A DNA stretch of 64,000 nucleotides from Phycisphaera sp. (GTDB taxonomy: Bacteria > Planctomycetota > Phycisphaerae > Phycisphaerales > Zrk34), in assembly GCA_016125285.1 (NCBI GenBank), contig WGMA01000004.1, positions 62,001 through 126,000 of the forward strand. The letters are read 5' to 3'. Positions 26,441-34,729 of this stretch are shown here, piece after piece. How positions within the stretch are numbered: position 1 is the first letter of the stretch; each line of letters begins with the position of its first letter. Made by a program: the position numbers and the translations under genes. The notes beneath the pieces were generated by a model. It saw nothing but the letters and a program-made list of their open reading frames with translations. It made no database searches and had not been told where the DNA came from.

Positions 26441-27757
26441 ATGCACGATCTCAACGGTAAACGCGTCGTCGTCATGGGGCTCGGTCGGTTCGGCGGCGGC
26501 GTCGGCGTCACACGCTTCGCCCACGCCCGCGGCGCCAGCGTCCTGGTGACCGACCTGCTCAACGCGTCGCAGCTGACCGACTCGCTGGCCCGGCTCGCCG
26601 ACCTGCCCGACGTCGAGTACTACCTCGGCGGCCATCGCCTCGCCGACTTCACCGCCGCCGACGTCGTGGTGATCAACCCCGCCGTCGACCTGCGCGACAA
26701 CACCTACCTGATCGAAGCCGAGGCCCACGGCGCCGAGCTGACCACCGAGATCCAGCTGCTCATCGAGCGGGTCAACCGCATGCGCGTGATCGGCGTGACC
26801 GGCACCGCCGGCAAGTCCACCACCGTCGCGATGATCGGCCACGCGCTGGCCGCGACGTGCGGCCCCGACCGCGTGCACGTCGGCGGCAACATCGGCGGGT
26901 CCCTGCTCGGCGCGCTCGACGCCATCGCCGACGACCACTGGATCGTGCTCGAGCTGTCGAGCTTCATGCTCGACCTGATCAACGACTGGTCGCCGCACAT
27001 CGCGATCGTGACCAACATCGCCGACAACCACCTCGACCGTCACGGCACGATGGCCGACTACGCCGCGGCCAAGCAGCAGCTGCTGCGCGACCAGGTCGCC
27101 GGCGATCACGCGGTGCTCGGCGAGTCGGTCGCGTCGTGGGCCGCGCTGACGCCGGCGCGCGTCACGGTCATCGATCGGCTCTACAAGGGCGCGATGGCGA
27201 TCCCCGGGGCGCACAACCGCCTCAACGCGCTGTTCGCACAGGCCGCGTGGGAGATCGCCACGGGCGTCGACATGTCGGCGTTCCACGACGCGATCGCCAC
27301 GTTCGCCGGGCTGCCGCACCGCCTGCAACTCGTCGCCGAGCACAACGGCGTGACGTTCTTCAACGACTCGAAGTCGACGACGCCGGAGTCCGCGAAGCTG
27401 GCGATCGACGCGTTCGAGCCCGGCGTGGTGCACGCGATCCTCGGCGGGTACGACAAGCACGCGGACCTGCAGCCGCTGGCCGAGCACGCCGCGAAGCGGT
27501 GCGCGGCGGTGTACGCGATCGGGCAGACCGGCCCGACGATCGCGGGCCTCGCGCGGCAGGTCGCCGACCACTGCCCCGTGCACGGGTGCGCCGACGTCGA
27601 CGCCGCGGTGAAACAGGCCGTCGCCGCGTCGCGCAACCACGCCGGGCAGGTCGTGCTGCTGAGCCCCGGCTGCGCGAGCTGGGACCAGTTCACCAACTAC
27701 GAAGCGCGCGGCCGGGCCTTCGCCGAGGCGGTCCTGCGGTTTACCGATGAGGAGTAG
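26441..27757 (+). CDS. murD: UDP-N-acetylmuramoylalanine-D-glutamate ligase
   Basis: This cytoplasmic ligase adds D-glutamate to UDP-MurNAc-L-Ala in peptidoglycan synthesis. The 438-residue protein has a Rossmann N-terminus (VVVMGLGRFGGGVG), the ATP P-loop GVTGTAGKSTT, the central DNHLDRHGTM, and the C-terminal FFNDSKSTTPES and LLSPGCASWDQF. All Mur-ligase signatures are present and the length is normal. It sits alone rather than in a division/cell-wall cluster, which is common in planctomycetes. A full murD supports peptidoglycan in this organism. Confidence 0.93.
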   Translation: MHDLNGKRVVVMGLGRFGGGVGVTRFAHARGASVLVTDLLNASQLTDSLARLADLPDVEYYLGGHRLADFTAADVVVINPAVDLRDNTYLIEAEAHGAELTTEIQLLIERVNRMRVIGVTGTAGKSTTVAMIGHALAATCGPDRVHVGGNIGGSLLGALDAIADDHWIVLELSSFMLDLINDWSPHIAIVTNIADNHLDRHGTMADYAAAKQQLLRDQVAGDHAVLGESVASWAALTPARVTVIDRLYKGAMAIPGAHNRLNALFAQAAWEIATGVDMSAFHDAIATFAGLPHRLQLVAEHNGVTFFNDSKSTTPESAKLAIDAFEPGVVHAILGGYDKHADLQPLAEHAAKRCAAVYAIGQTGPTIAGLARQVADHCPVHGCADVDAAVKQAVAASRNHAGQVVLLSPGCASWDQFTNYEARGRAFAEAVLRFTDEE

Positions 27758-27804
27758 CGCGACGCGGTGCGGTGCAGCTCGCCCCGTCGCGGCGCGACGA
27801 ACGC

Positions 27805-28611
27805 TCACCCGCGGTTGAGATGGTCCGCCAGCCGCTGGCGGTTGAAGATGAACGACAGCGCGCGGGCGAGGCGGGAGAGGAACACGAGCAGCCCGATCGC
27901 GGCGAGCGACAGCACGATCACGGTCACCGCCGAGACGCGCGGCACGTCGCCGCTCACCAGCAGCACCGCGTCGGCCGGGACGCTGATGCCGTGCGGCTCG
28001 AACTGGTCGACCAGGTCGATGCGGCTGCCGCGGTGGTTCCAGTCGCCGAGCCGACCGCGTCTGACGATGCGGCCGGAGTACGAGCCGGCGTCGGCGTCCT
28101 CGACCACGATCTGACTGTCTCTCGACGTCTGCTTCGTGCGCATGCGACCGACGATCAGGCGGTCGTCGTAGCCCTCGACGGGGTTGAGCGTGAAGCCGGC
28201 CCCGCCGCGCGTCTTGACCACGAGGTAGTCGTGCTCGAGCGGGTGGGTGATGGTGGCGAAGTCGTTGTCGCGGAGGCCGGCGAGGTCGTCGGGGCTGGTG
28301 ATCTCGATCGGCTTGTCCTTGAGGTCGTAGATCATCTCGCAGGTGTTGACCCACGCGTAGATGAGGCAGATCGCGACGGTGGCGAGGCCCGCCGTGGACC
28401 ACCAGACGCCCATCGCGTATCGCAGGATGTCCGTGGCCGACATGAGCCCGGTCTGCTCGGCGGTGTAGGGCTCGGCGGGCAGCCCCAGCGCCACGTCGTC
28501 GAAGCCGACGTCTTCGCCGGCGTCGGTGGTGACGTCGGTGTCGCCGGTGTCGTCGGTGTCGTCGGGCGTGTCGTCGCCGGCGAGCGGCTCGTCGTTGGCG
28601 TCGTCGGGCAT
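27805..28611 (-). CDS. Two-helix membrane protein of unknown function
   Basis: This 268-residue protein has an acidic Asp/Thr repeat region at residues about 2-35 (DDTPDDTDDTGDTD), a membrane helix near 70-90 (TAGLATVAICLIYAWVN), a soluble domain of about 140 residues, and a second helix near 235-258. Both ends are probably cytoplasmic. The ATG at 28611 is preferred over 28620 because TATCAT ends seven bases upstream of it. The family is not recognised. It converges with murD and diverges from the paralogue array. Confidence 0.7.
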   Translation of the reverse strand: MPDDANDEPLAGDDTPDDTDDTGDTDVTTDAGEDVGFDDVALGLPAEPYTAEQTGLMSATDILRYAMGVWWSTAGLATVAICLIYAWVNTCEMIYDLKDKPIEITSPDDLAGLRDNDFATITHPLEHDYLVVKTRGGAGFTLNPVEGYDDRLIVGRMRTKQTSRDSQIVVEDADAGSYSGRIVRRGRLGDWNHRGSRIDLVDQFEPHGISVPADAVLLVSGDVPRVSAVTVIVLSLAAIGLLVFLSRLARALSFIFNRQRLADHLNRG

Positions 28612-28618
28612 GCACGCC

Positions 28619-28624
28619 ATGATA
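28619..28624 (-). promoter_or_regulatory. -10 box for the two-helix membrane protein
   Basis: Minus-strand TATCAT is followed by seven bases and then the ATG at 28611. The other ATG (28620) overlaps the hexamer. Confidence 0.45.
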
Positions 28625-28721
28625 GCGTCAAAGCCCCGCCGATAACGCCCGCACACGCGGAAACGGGCGATGACCGGCGACGAACGGGCCGCCGCGGCAC
28701 ACGCTGCGCGGCTTAAAATAC

Positions 28722-28750
28722 TTGGCCTCGGGCGAAATGACGGGTATGCT
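28722..28750 (+). promoter_or_regulatory. Promoter of array gene A
   Basis: TTGGCC (28722-28727) and TATGCT (28745-28750) are spaced by 17 bases. The expected start near 28757 leaves about 46 bases of leader. Gene C of the array has a closely similar promoter. Confidence 0.6.
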
Positions 28751-28802
28751 TTATGGACTGGCGCACGCCCTCCAGACCGATCAATCCTGAGCGGACAATC
28801 CA

Positions 28803-29489
28803 ATGAGTAGCAGTGAGGAACAGATGCATAACCTGCTCAAACCTGACGCGATCGATGCGGCCACCGACAATCCCAACGAGCTCGAGAAGATCGCCGAGGT
28901 GCAGATGGATGCTCAGGACCTCTGGCGCGACGACGATCTCAAGACGATCCTCGACGAGCAGCTGAAGATGCCGCTGGCCGACATGGAGCGGATCCTGCCC
29001 AACAGCGGCAAGAAGGCCGAGCGCTACGCCGAATCGACGCTGCCCCCGCTCGACACGATCGGCTCGGCGCTGCTGCACCAGCAGACGCCCGTCGAGCTGC
29101 TGAAGGTGATCAAGTCGTACGCGAAGGTCGCCGACCGCGACCCGTCGGAGCCGATCCCGCAGAAGGTCGCACGCGTGTTGTACTACGCGTCGATCGCTTC
29201 GGCGCTGGTGAATCAGGGAGCGCTGATCAGCTCGCTGGCGACCGACCGACTGACCGAATCGCTGGGCGCGCGGCGCCGCTCGGCATGGATCACGCCCAAG
29301 CTCTGCGAGCTGTTCGACCTCGCCACCAAGACGCTGATGAACAGCGGCAACAACCTGCTGGCCGCGCCGGCGTCCGATCAGGGCGGGTTCCAGATCGCCG
29401 AGAGCAACCCGTCGATCAGCGCCGAAGAGCTCTTCGCCGAGGTCGCCAACGACGACAAAGACGACAGCGACGCGATCCCGATGGCGTAA
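28803..29489 (+). CDS. Array paralogue A, unknown family
   Basis: This is the first of four tandem paralogues. It has 228 residues from the ATG at 28803, or 221 from the ATG at 28824, which has the better ribosome site (GAGGAAC). The conserved core spans residues about 96-180: PVELLKVIKSYAK, then ARVLYYASIASALVNQG, ISSL, a basic stretch, and WITPKLCELF. It is soluble and mainly helical by appearance, with an acidic tail NDDKDDSDAIPMA. It has its own promoter. I do not recognise the family; it is closest to copy B. Confidence 0.85.
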   Translation: MSSSEEQMHNLLKPDAIDAATDNPNELEKIAEVQMDAQDLWRDDDLKTILDEQLKMPLADMERILPNSGKKAERYAESTLPPLDTIGSALLHQQTPVELLKVIKSYAKVADRDPSEPIPQKVARVLYYASIASALVNQGALISSLATDRLTESLGARRRSAWITPKLCELFDLATKTLMNSGNNLLAAPASDQGGFQIAESNPSISAEELFAEVANDDKDDSDAIPMA

Positions 29490-29515
29490 AACGCCACCGA
29501 TTTCCCTCCGCATCG

Positions 29516-29544
29516 TTGATTCATCGCAGCCCCGCGCCATAGTA
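29516..29544 (+). promoter_or_regulatory. Promoter of array gene B
   Basis: TTGATT (29516-29521) and CATAGT (29539-29544) are spaced by 17 bases. The leader to the ATG at 29749 would be about 200 bases, with nothing else recognised in it. Confidence 0.45.
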
Positions 29545-29748
29545 TTGAACGTAACACGTCTGTCGGGGCACGAACGACACGGAACGCGACAAAACGGACT
29601 GACCAGCGGCCGCGATCGGAGTTTCGCGGCGGACATCGCGTCTGAAAACGCGTGTGGGTTGTGGTGTTGCCGGGGTGTGAGTCGGACACGTCAAATCTGT
29701 AGTGGTGCAGTGCGAACGATCATCGAGGTGGAACCGAGGAGATCCGCG

Positions 29749-30309
29749 ATGAACTTGCAAACAAGCGAGGCGGAAGCTTTGGCGATCCTATTCGGCATGC
29801 AGACCGACCGGTCGGCCGGCCAGGGCGTCGAGGAGCTCGCCGGGGCGTTGAGCGGCCAGCTGTCGATGCCGCTGTCGGACCTGACGCGCATGATGCCGTG
29901 GGTGACGCGCGACCTGCGTCGCGCGCGTCGCACGCTCAAGGCGGAGGTCGAGACGGTCGCCGACATGCTGTCGCTCGACTCACCGCCCGTCGAGCTGCTC
30001 CGCATGCTCAAGAGCTACGCGAAGCTGTGCTACCACGATCCGGCCGGGGTGATGGACAAGGAGGTCGCGCTGATGCTGTACTACGCGGCGATCACGGTCG
30101 CGCTGATCAAGCACGACGAGGTGATCACGTCGCTCAAGCGGCCGCGGCTGATCCGTTCGCTGAACAGCCGGCTGAACAAGGCGTGGATCGACCCGCGCCT
30201 CGAAGAGTTGTTCCACGACGCGTTGGCGGCGATGGGCGCCGAGGCGCAGGACGAGCCGCTCGGCAAGATCGCCGAGATCAAGTCCGGCACCGGCTCAACG
30301 GCCGCGTGA
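29749..30309 (+). CDS. Array paralogue B, unknown family
   Basis: This second tandem paralogue has 186 residues. The ATG at 29749 has a strong GAGGAG ribosome site, so longer upstream starts are rejected. The core reads PPVELLRMLKSYAK, MLYYAAITVALIKHDEVITSL, then RSLNSRLNKAWIDPRLEELF. It aligns best with copy A, including the phrase SMPLSDLTRMMP against KMPLADMERILP upstream of the core. It lacks the acidic tail of A and C. The function is unknown. Confidence 0.85.
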   Translation: MNLQTSEAEALAILFGMQTDRSAGQGVEELAGALSGQLSMPLSDLTRMMPWVTRDLRRARRTLKAEVETVADMLSLDSPPVELLRMLKSYAKLCYHDPAGVMDKEVALMLYYAAITVALIKHDEVITSLKRPRLIRSLNSRLNKAWIDPRLEELFHDALAAMGAEAQDEPLGKIAEIKSGTGSTAA

Positions 30310-30535
30310 CGGGGCAGCGGCGGGCCTCGCGTTCGTCTCGGCGCGTGGCCTGGCCTTTTGTTGAGATGTCGTTTTTGGAAGGTCGTTCGTTGGGTTGTCG
30401 TTCGCGGGTGAAGTTCCGCCATGAAACGCCGCCGTCGCCACGTCGACAGGCGTCGCCGCGCCCCCGCCATCCGCACACAGATAATACGTTCACCCAACGG
30501 TTCGCCGCGCGGGGCGTCGATCCGATGAACTGTCC

Positions 30536-30564
30536 TTGGAACCGCCTGCTCAACCGGGTATGCT
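30536..30564 (+). promoter_or_regulatory. Promoter of array gene C
   Basis: TTGGAA (30536-30541) and TATGCT (30559-30564) are spaced by exactly 17 bases. The -10 is identical to that of gene A. The leader is about 31 bases. The rest of 30310-30535 shows nothing assignable. Confidence 0.6.
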
Positions 30565-30601
30565 AAGGATAACCGGGACACAAATTGAGGGCTTCACGCA
30601 G

Positions 30602-31198
30602 ATGACTCAAGACTCCGCCACGCCTTCGCAGAATCCCAATCAAGCCTTCGACTGGAACCAGCACTCCGAGGACAACTCCTCGCGTGTGATGGGTGAGGGT
30701 CAGGACCCGGCCGAAGTCGTCTGGACGTACGGCCAGCTGCGCGACGCGTATCGGCAGATGCTGATGGCGCCGATCCAGCACATCTCGCGACGCCTGCGCG
30801 GCACCGAGCAACACGTGGCGATACTCGCGAACCAGGCCTCGCCGCCGATCAAGACGTTCGCCGACCTCGTGCGTCACTCCAAGCCGCCGCTTCACCTGCT
30901 CGACCTGGCGAAGAACTTCGCGAAGGCCGCGTTCCACACGAGCACGAGCATCCCCGCCGCGTCGTCGCTGATGCTCTACTACCTGGTGATCTGCGTGGCG
31001 TTCCTGCGTTACGACAAGAAGATCACGTCGCTGGCCGAGGAGCAGCTGCGCGAGAACATCGTCGACCGGCTGAGCGAGCCGTGGATCGACGCCGGCACGC
31101 AGCAGATCCTCACGCAGGCGCTGACGAAATGGCAATCCGTCGACGACCTGCTCGAAGCCAACAGCAGCGACGACAGCGACGTCTTTCCCGCGATGTGA
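30602..31198 (+). CDS. Array paralogue C, unknown family
   Basis: This third tandem paralogue has 198 residues. The N-terminus FDWNQHSEDN matches FNWDQHAKAH of copy D. The core reads PPLHLLDLAKNFAK, LMLYYLVICVAFLRYDKKITSL, then RLSEPWIDAGTQQIL. The Ser/Asp-rich tail SSDDSDVFPAM resembles that of copy A. C and D form one pair and A and B the other, which suggests two rounds of duplication. No enzymatic motif, metal site or membrane helix is certain, although the LYYLVICVAFL helix is hydrophobic. Confidence 0.85.
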   Translation: MTQDSATPSQNPNQAFDWNQHSEDNSSRVMGEGQDPAEVVWTYGQLRDAYRQMLMAPIQHISRRLRGTEQHVAILANQASPPIKTFADLVRHSKPPLHLLDLAKNFAKAAFHTSTSIPAASSLMLYYLVICVAFLRYDKKITSLAEEQLRENIVDRLSEPWIDAGTQQILTQALTKWQSVDDLLEANSSDDSDVFPAM

Positions 31199-31324
31199 CA
31201 CCCCGCGCCACCCGCACGCCTACGATTCCGCTACGCCCCGCACCGCACCGCCCGCCGCCCCGAACACCGCGACCCCGCGACACGCCCGCAGCCGCGACGC
31301 TCCATTGCCTGTGGAGAATTCAAA

Positions 31325-31870
31325 ATGAGTAATGAGTTCAACTGGGATCAGCACGCCAAAGCCCACCCGTCGAGCGCGATGGCCGGGAGCACGCCCGCGC
31401 CGTCGTCGTGGTCCGAGGAACAGCTCGCCGCCGAGCTCGCCGCGCTGCTCGAATCGCCGATCGGCGTGATCGCCGGGGGCGACCCGCGCGCCGAGTCACA
31501 CGTCACCGACCTCGCCGAGCGGCACGACCCGCTGCTGCGTTACGTCGTCGACATGATCCGCAACCCGCACCCGCCGGTGCAACTGCTGGAGATGGCCAAG
31601 GGCTTCGCCAAGTACAGCTACCGCAACCGCAACGAGACGCCCAAGCCCGTCTGGCTCGTCTTTTATTACCTGGTGATCGTCGTGGCGCTGCTGCGGCGGG
31701 ACAAGCGGATCACGTCGCTGAAGCATCACGCGCTGCGGCGCGGCGTGGCGTTCAGCGCCAGCGAGCCGTGGATCGATCCCGAAACGAGCGTCGTCCTGCA
31801 GGAGGGGCTGACGCTGCTCGACCACCGCATCGAGGCGACCGAGGCCAACGTCACGCCGCCGCTGCTGTGA
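31325..31870 (+). CDS. Array paralogue D, unknown family
   Basis: This last tandem paralogue has 181 residues, and GGAGA precedes the ATG at 31325. The core reads PPVQLLEMAKGFAK, LVFYYLVIVVALLRRDKRITSL, then SASEPWIDPETSVVL. The invariant pattern over all four copies is P-P/V-x-x-LL-x-x-x-K-x-[YF]-AK, [LF]YYxxIxxA[LF], I-[TS]-S-L and W-I. No clear promoter of its own was found, so it may be read with C. It converges with serS 30 bases away. Confidence 0.83.
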   Translation: MSNEFNWDQHAKAHPSSAMAGSTPAPSSWSEEQLAAELAALLESPIGVIAGGDPRAESHVTDLAERHDPLLRYVVDMIRNPHPPVQLLEMAKGFAKYSYRNRNETPKPVWLVFYYLVIVVALLRRDKRITSLKHHALRRGVAFSASEPWIDPETSVVLQEGLTLLDHRIEATEANVTPPLL

Positions 31871-31900
31871 CGTGAGGTTTCGGGTTCCGCGGACGCGCGA

Positions 31901-33298
31901 TCAGCCGATCTTTTCCACGCCGTTCATGTACGGACGCAGCGCGTTCGGCACGGTGATGCTGCCGTCGGCGTTCTGATACATCTCCACGATCGGGATGAGG
32001 ATCCGCGGCGACGCGGCGACCGTGTTGTTCAGGCTGTGGCAGTACACCGTCGACTTCGTCTCGGGGTCCTTGTAACGCAGGTTCAACCGGCGGCACTGGT
32101 AGTCGTACAGCCGACTCGCCGAGTGCGTCTCGCCGTACGCGCCGCTCGGCACGCCGTCGTCGCCGATCTCGCCGCGGCTCGGCATCCAGCACTCGATGTC
32201 CACCATGTCCGCGTTCTTCGGCCCGAGGTCCGCCGTGCAGCACTGCAGCAACCGGTACGGCAGCTCCAACGCCTGCAGCAGCAGCTCGACGAAGCCGAGC
32301 ATCCGCTTGTGCCACGCGCGTGACTCGGCCTCGTCCGCCTTGCAGATCACGACCTGCTCGACCTTGTCGAACTGGTGGATGCGGTACAGGCCCGCGGTGT
32401 CCTTGCCCGCCGAGCCCGCCTCGCGGCGGAAGCACGTCGACACCGTCGTGTAACGCAGCGGCAGCGACTCGACGTCGACGATCTCGTCCATGTGCAGCGC
32501 CATCAGCCCCGCCTCGCCGGTGCCCGTGAGGTACAGGCCATCGTCCGACGTCGGGTTGGCGATGTGGTACACGTCGTCCTTGCCGTGCGGGAAGAACGCC
32601 GTGCCGACGAGCACGCGCTCGCGCACCAGCGGCGGCGCGCTGACCGGCACGAACCCGTGGTCGTTGATCATCGTGTCGAACGCGAAACGCAGGATCGCGT
32701 TGTGCAGACGCATGCCGTCACGCTTGAGCACGTAGCTCCGAGCGCCCGACAGCTTCGTGCCGCGGTCGAAGTCCACCAGGTCCAGCGCCTGCATCAGGTC
32801 GACATGCGACTTCGGATCAAAGCCCTTGTTCTCGGCGAACGACTTGCCGGCGTCGAACCACGACGGGTTCCACGTGCGCAGCTCGACGTTGTCCGCCGCG
32901 CTGCGGCCGCGCGGCACGTCGGGGTCCGGCGGCTGAGCGACCAGCACCCAGACCTCGTCGCGCTTCGGCGTCAGCTCCGCGACCTTGTCCGCCAGCTCCT
33001 GCTCGCGTGCCTTGATCGCCTCCGGCCGCGCCTTCAGCTCCGCGATCTGCGTCTGCAGCCGCGCCTTCTCGTCGTCGCCGGCGGCCTTGAGCTGCTTCGA
33101 CAGCTGGCCGATCTGCTGACCGACCTCCTTCGACAGCTTGTTCTTCTCGGCGGTGAGCTGCTCGCGCTCGTGGATCACGGCGCGCAGCGCCTTGTCGGCG
33201 TCGAGCAGCTCGTCGACGAGGTCGGCGTTGTAGTTCTTCGCCGCCATCCCGTCGCGGTATTTGTCGGGGTTTTCACGCAGGTCTTTGAGGTCGATCAT
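31901..33298 (-). CDS. serS: Seryl-tRNA synthetase
   Basis: This cytoplasmic enzyme charges tRNA-Ser and tRNA-Sec. The 465-residue protein begins MIDLKDLRENPDKYRDG, followed by the long antiparallel coiled-coil arm (residues about 25-105) and the class II catalytic core. Motif 2 is seen as CFRREAGSAGKDT and motif 3 as LNNTVAASPRILIPIVE, where SPR replaces the more usual GR. The ATG overlaps the stop of the upstream GNAT gene as ATGA, so the two are translationally coupled. Confidence 0.95.
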   Translation of the reverse strand: MIDLKDLRENPDKYRDGMAAKNYNADLVDELLDADKALRAVIHEREQLTAEKNKLSKEVGQQIGQLSKQLKAAGDDEKARLQTQIAELKARPEAIKAREQELADKVAELTPKRDEVWVLVAQPPDPDVPRGRSAADNVELRTWNPSWFDAGKSFAENKGFDPKSHVDLMQALDLVDFDRGTKLSGARSYVLKRDGMRLHNAILRFAFDTMINDHGFVPVSAPPLVRERVLVGTAFFPHGKDDVYHIANPTSDDGLYLTGTGEAGLMALHMDEIVDVESLPLRYTTVSTCFRREAGSAGKDTAGLYRIHQFDKVEQVVICKADEAESRAWHKRMLGFVELLLQALELPYRLLQCCTADLGPKNADMVDIECWMPSRGEIGDDGVPSGAYGETHSASRLYDYQCRRLNLRYKDPETKSTVYCHSLNNTVAASPRILIPIVEMYQNADGSITVPNALRPYMNGVEKIG

Positions 33299-33783
33299 GG
33301 CTGGGCAACGGTCTGCGGACCCGACGCGGCGCACAGCGCCTCGTCCGCGGTCGCGGGGTTGAATCGAAAGTAGTGATGCGTGTCGATCTCGTGGGTGAGC
33401 TCGAAACCGAGCCGCTCGTAGAGCCGACGGGCGTCGGGGTTGGACTTCAGCACGCGGAGCGTCACGGGGCGCGGCGCCGCGTCGTCGATCAGCCCGCGGA
33501 TCATCGCGGCGCCGATGCCGCGGCCCTGGTGCGCGGGCAGCAGATTGATGTTCGCCAGGTACACGTGGTCGTCGCGCTCGTGCACCTCGAGACGCCCGGC
33601 GGGTTCGCCGCACACCTCGACGATGCGGGTGTGCTCCGGCGACCAGTGCTGGGCGAAGAACGCACGCTGCCAGTCGTCGTCCCACGCGTCGAACGCCGCC
33701 TCGACGTACGCGCGCATGGTCCGCTCCTGCAGTTCGTAGACGAACGCGTAGTCGTCGTCGCGTGCTGGTCGAAGCGTGTGCAT
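33295..33783 (-). CDS. GNAT-family N-acetyltransferase
   Basis: This 162-residue acetyltransferase has the acetyl-CoA-binding motif QGRGIGAAMIRGLIDD and the C-terminal ARRLYERLGFEL typical of GNAT enzymes. It overlaps serS by four bases. Some GNAT proteins modify tRNA, aminoacyl compounds or proteins, so a link to serine charging is possible but unproven. The start at 33783 has no ribosome site; TACCAT lies eight bases upstream (33792-33797). Confidence 0.85.
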   Translation of the reverse strand: MHTLRPARDDDYAFVYELQERTMRAYVEAAFDAWDDDWQRAFFAQHWSPEHTRIVEVCGEPAGRLEVHERDDHVYLANINLLPAHQGRGIGAAMIRGLIDDAAPRPVTLRVLKSNPDARRLYERLGFELTHEIDTHHYFRFNPATADEALCAASGPQTVAQP

Positions 33784-33834
33784 GGTCGCGTATGGTATGC
33801 GATGGGCCGCGCGGTGCAAAAGATGTGTCGGGGC

Positions 33835-33851
33835 GCCAAGCCGCAAGCGGC
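33835..33851. repeat. GCCGCAAGCGGC hairpin repeat, copy 2
   Basis: This is identical over 17 bases to 7384-7400. It lies between the GNAT gene and the end of the pseudopilin gene upstream of it. Confidence 0.6.
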
Positions 33852-33857
33852 ACAAGG

Positions 33858-34649
33858 CTAGCGCGACGGGCGGAGGTCGGACTTGCGGATCGCGTCGGGG
33901 GTGGTGGTCGCGGCGTGGGCGTCGGCGAAGAGGATGTTGGCGGCCCGGTCGCCCCACTGCCGCCAGCGGATCGTGCCCGCCGCGGCGTGCGTGTCGACGT
34001 TGGGGCCGGGCGCGATGGGATCGGCGCCGTCGGCGTCGGCGCTGCCGTAGTACCGCGGCGGGCCGGTCGCCGGGTTCACCCACAGGCCGTAGTCATCCAC
34101 GCTGAACAGCGTCGCGTGGCTGTTGAACTGGGCCTCGGGGTCCTGCGCGCCGTCGGCGATCAGCACGAGGCGATCGCTCCGCGTCAGCGCCGTCGCGGGG
34201 TAGGTCCGGCGGATGGGCCGGGTCGGCGACAGGTCGGGCATGAGGATCGGGTTCGACGAGTAGTGCGTGCGACCGCCGTCGAGCGTCGCGTTGGGGCCGG
34301 TGTAGGTCTTGCCGAGTTGGCGGCCGGTGTCGAAGCCGAACGTCGCGGTCGTCTGGCCGGTGTCGGTGAGCATGCCTTCGAGGATGATCGCCCAGTCGGT
34401 GTTCTTCGGCGAGCCGGGCTCGTAGTAGAAGCCCGGCGGGAGCATATCGTTCCAGCTGGGCGCGTAGAGGAAGACCGCGTGCCCGATCTCGCGGAGGTGC
34501 GCGAGGCCCATGGTGGTGCGCGCCGATCCCCGCGCGGCGCTCATCGCCGGGAGCATGACGGCCAGCAGCACGACGATGATCGTCACGACGACGAGCAGCT
34601 CGATGAGCGTGAAGGCGCGGCGTGCGGTTGTGCGCGGGTCCCCTGGCAT
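33858..34649 (-). CDS. Type II secretion-like pseudopilin
   Basis: This 263-residue protein starts with the class III prepilin signal [20 protein letters not shown], with Ala before the cleavage-site Phe. A globular domain follows, ending [11 protein letters not shown], a reduced form of the planctomycete H-X9-DG C-terminus. It resembles the pseudopilin at 5857-6609 in layout but not closely in sequence. A perfect TATAAT lies seven bases upstream of its ATG. Confidence 0.8.
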   Translation of the reverse strand: MPGDPRTTARRAFTLIELLVVVTIIVVLLAVMLPAMSAARGSARTTMGLAHLREIGHAVFLYAPSWNDMLPPGFYYEPGSPKNTDWAIILEGMLTDTGQTTATFGFDTGRQLGKTYTGPNATLDGGRTHYSSNPILMPDLSPTRPIRRTYPATALTRSDRLVLIADGAQDPEAQFNSHATLFSVDDYGLWVNPATGPPRYYGSADADGADPIAPGPNVDTHAAAGTIRWRQWGDRAANILFADAHAATTTPDAIRKSDLRPSR

Positions 34650-34656
34650 CAGATCG

Positions 34657-34662
34657 ATTATA
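34657..34662 (-). promoter_or_regulatory. Consensus -10 box for the second pseudopilin
   Basis: Minus-strand TATAAT is followed by seven bases and the ATG at 34649, the clearest case in the window for a leaderless mRNA. Confidence 0.6.
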
Positions 34663-34715
34663 CGGCGCGGGGCTGCGAAATCCGCCCCCGCGTGTGCTAA
34701 GCGGCGCGGGGCTGA

Positions 34716-34721
34716 TACAAT
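34716..34721 (+). promoter_or_regulatory. -10 box for the OppF-like gene
   Basis: TACAAT is followed by eight bases and the ATG at 34730. No ribosome site is seen. Confidence 0.5.
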
Positions 34722-34729
34722 GCCCGTCG

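Noticed and set aside
28530-28575. A GTC-rich short tandem repeat as a regulatory element
   Set aside because: It is in frame and encodes the acidic Asp/Thr region of the membrane protein.
26054-28615. An 853-codon minus-strand frame covering murD and beyond
   Set aside because: It runs through convincing genes on both strands and is an Arg/His-rich shadow with no domain.
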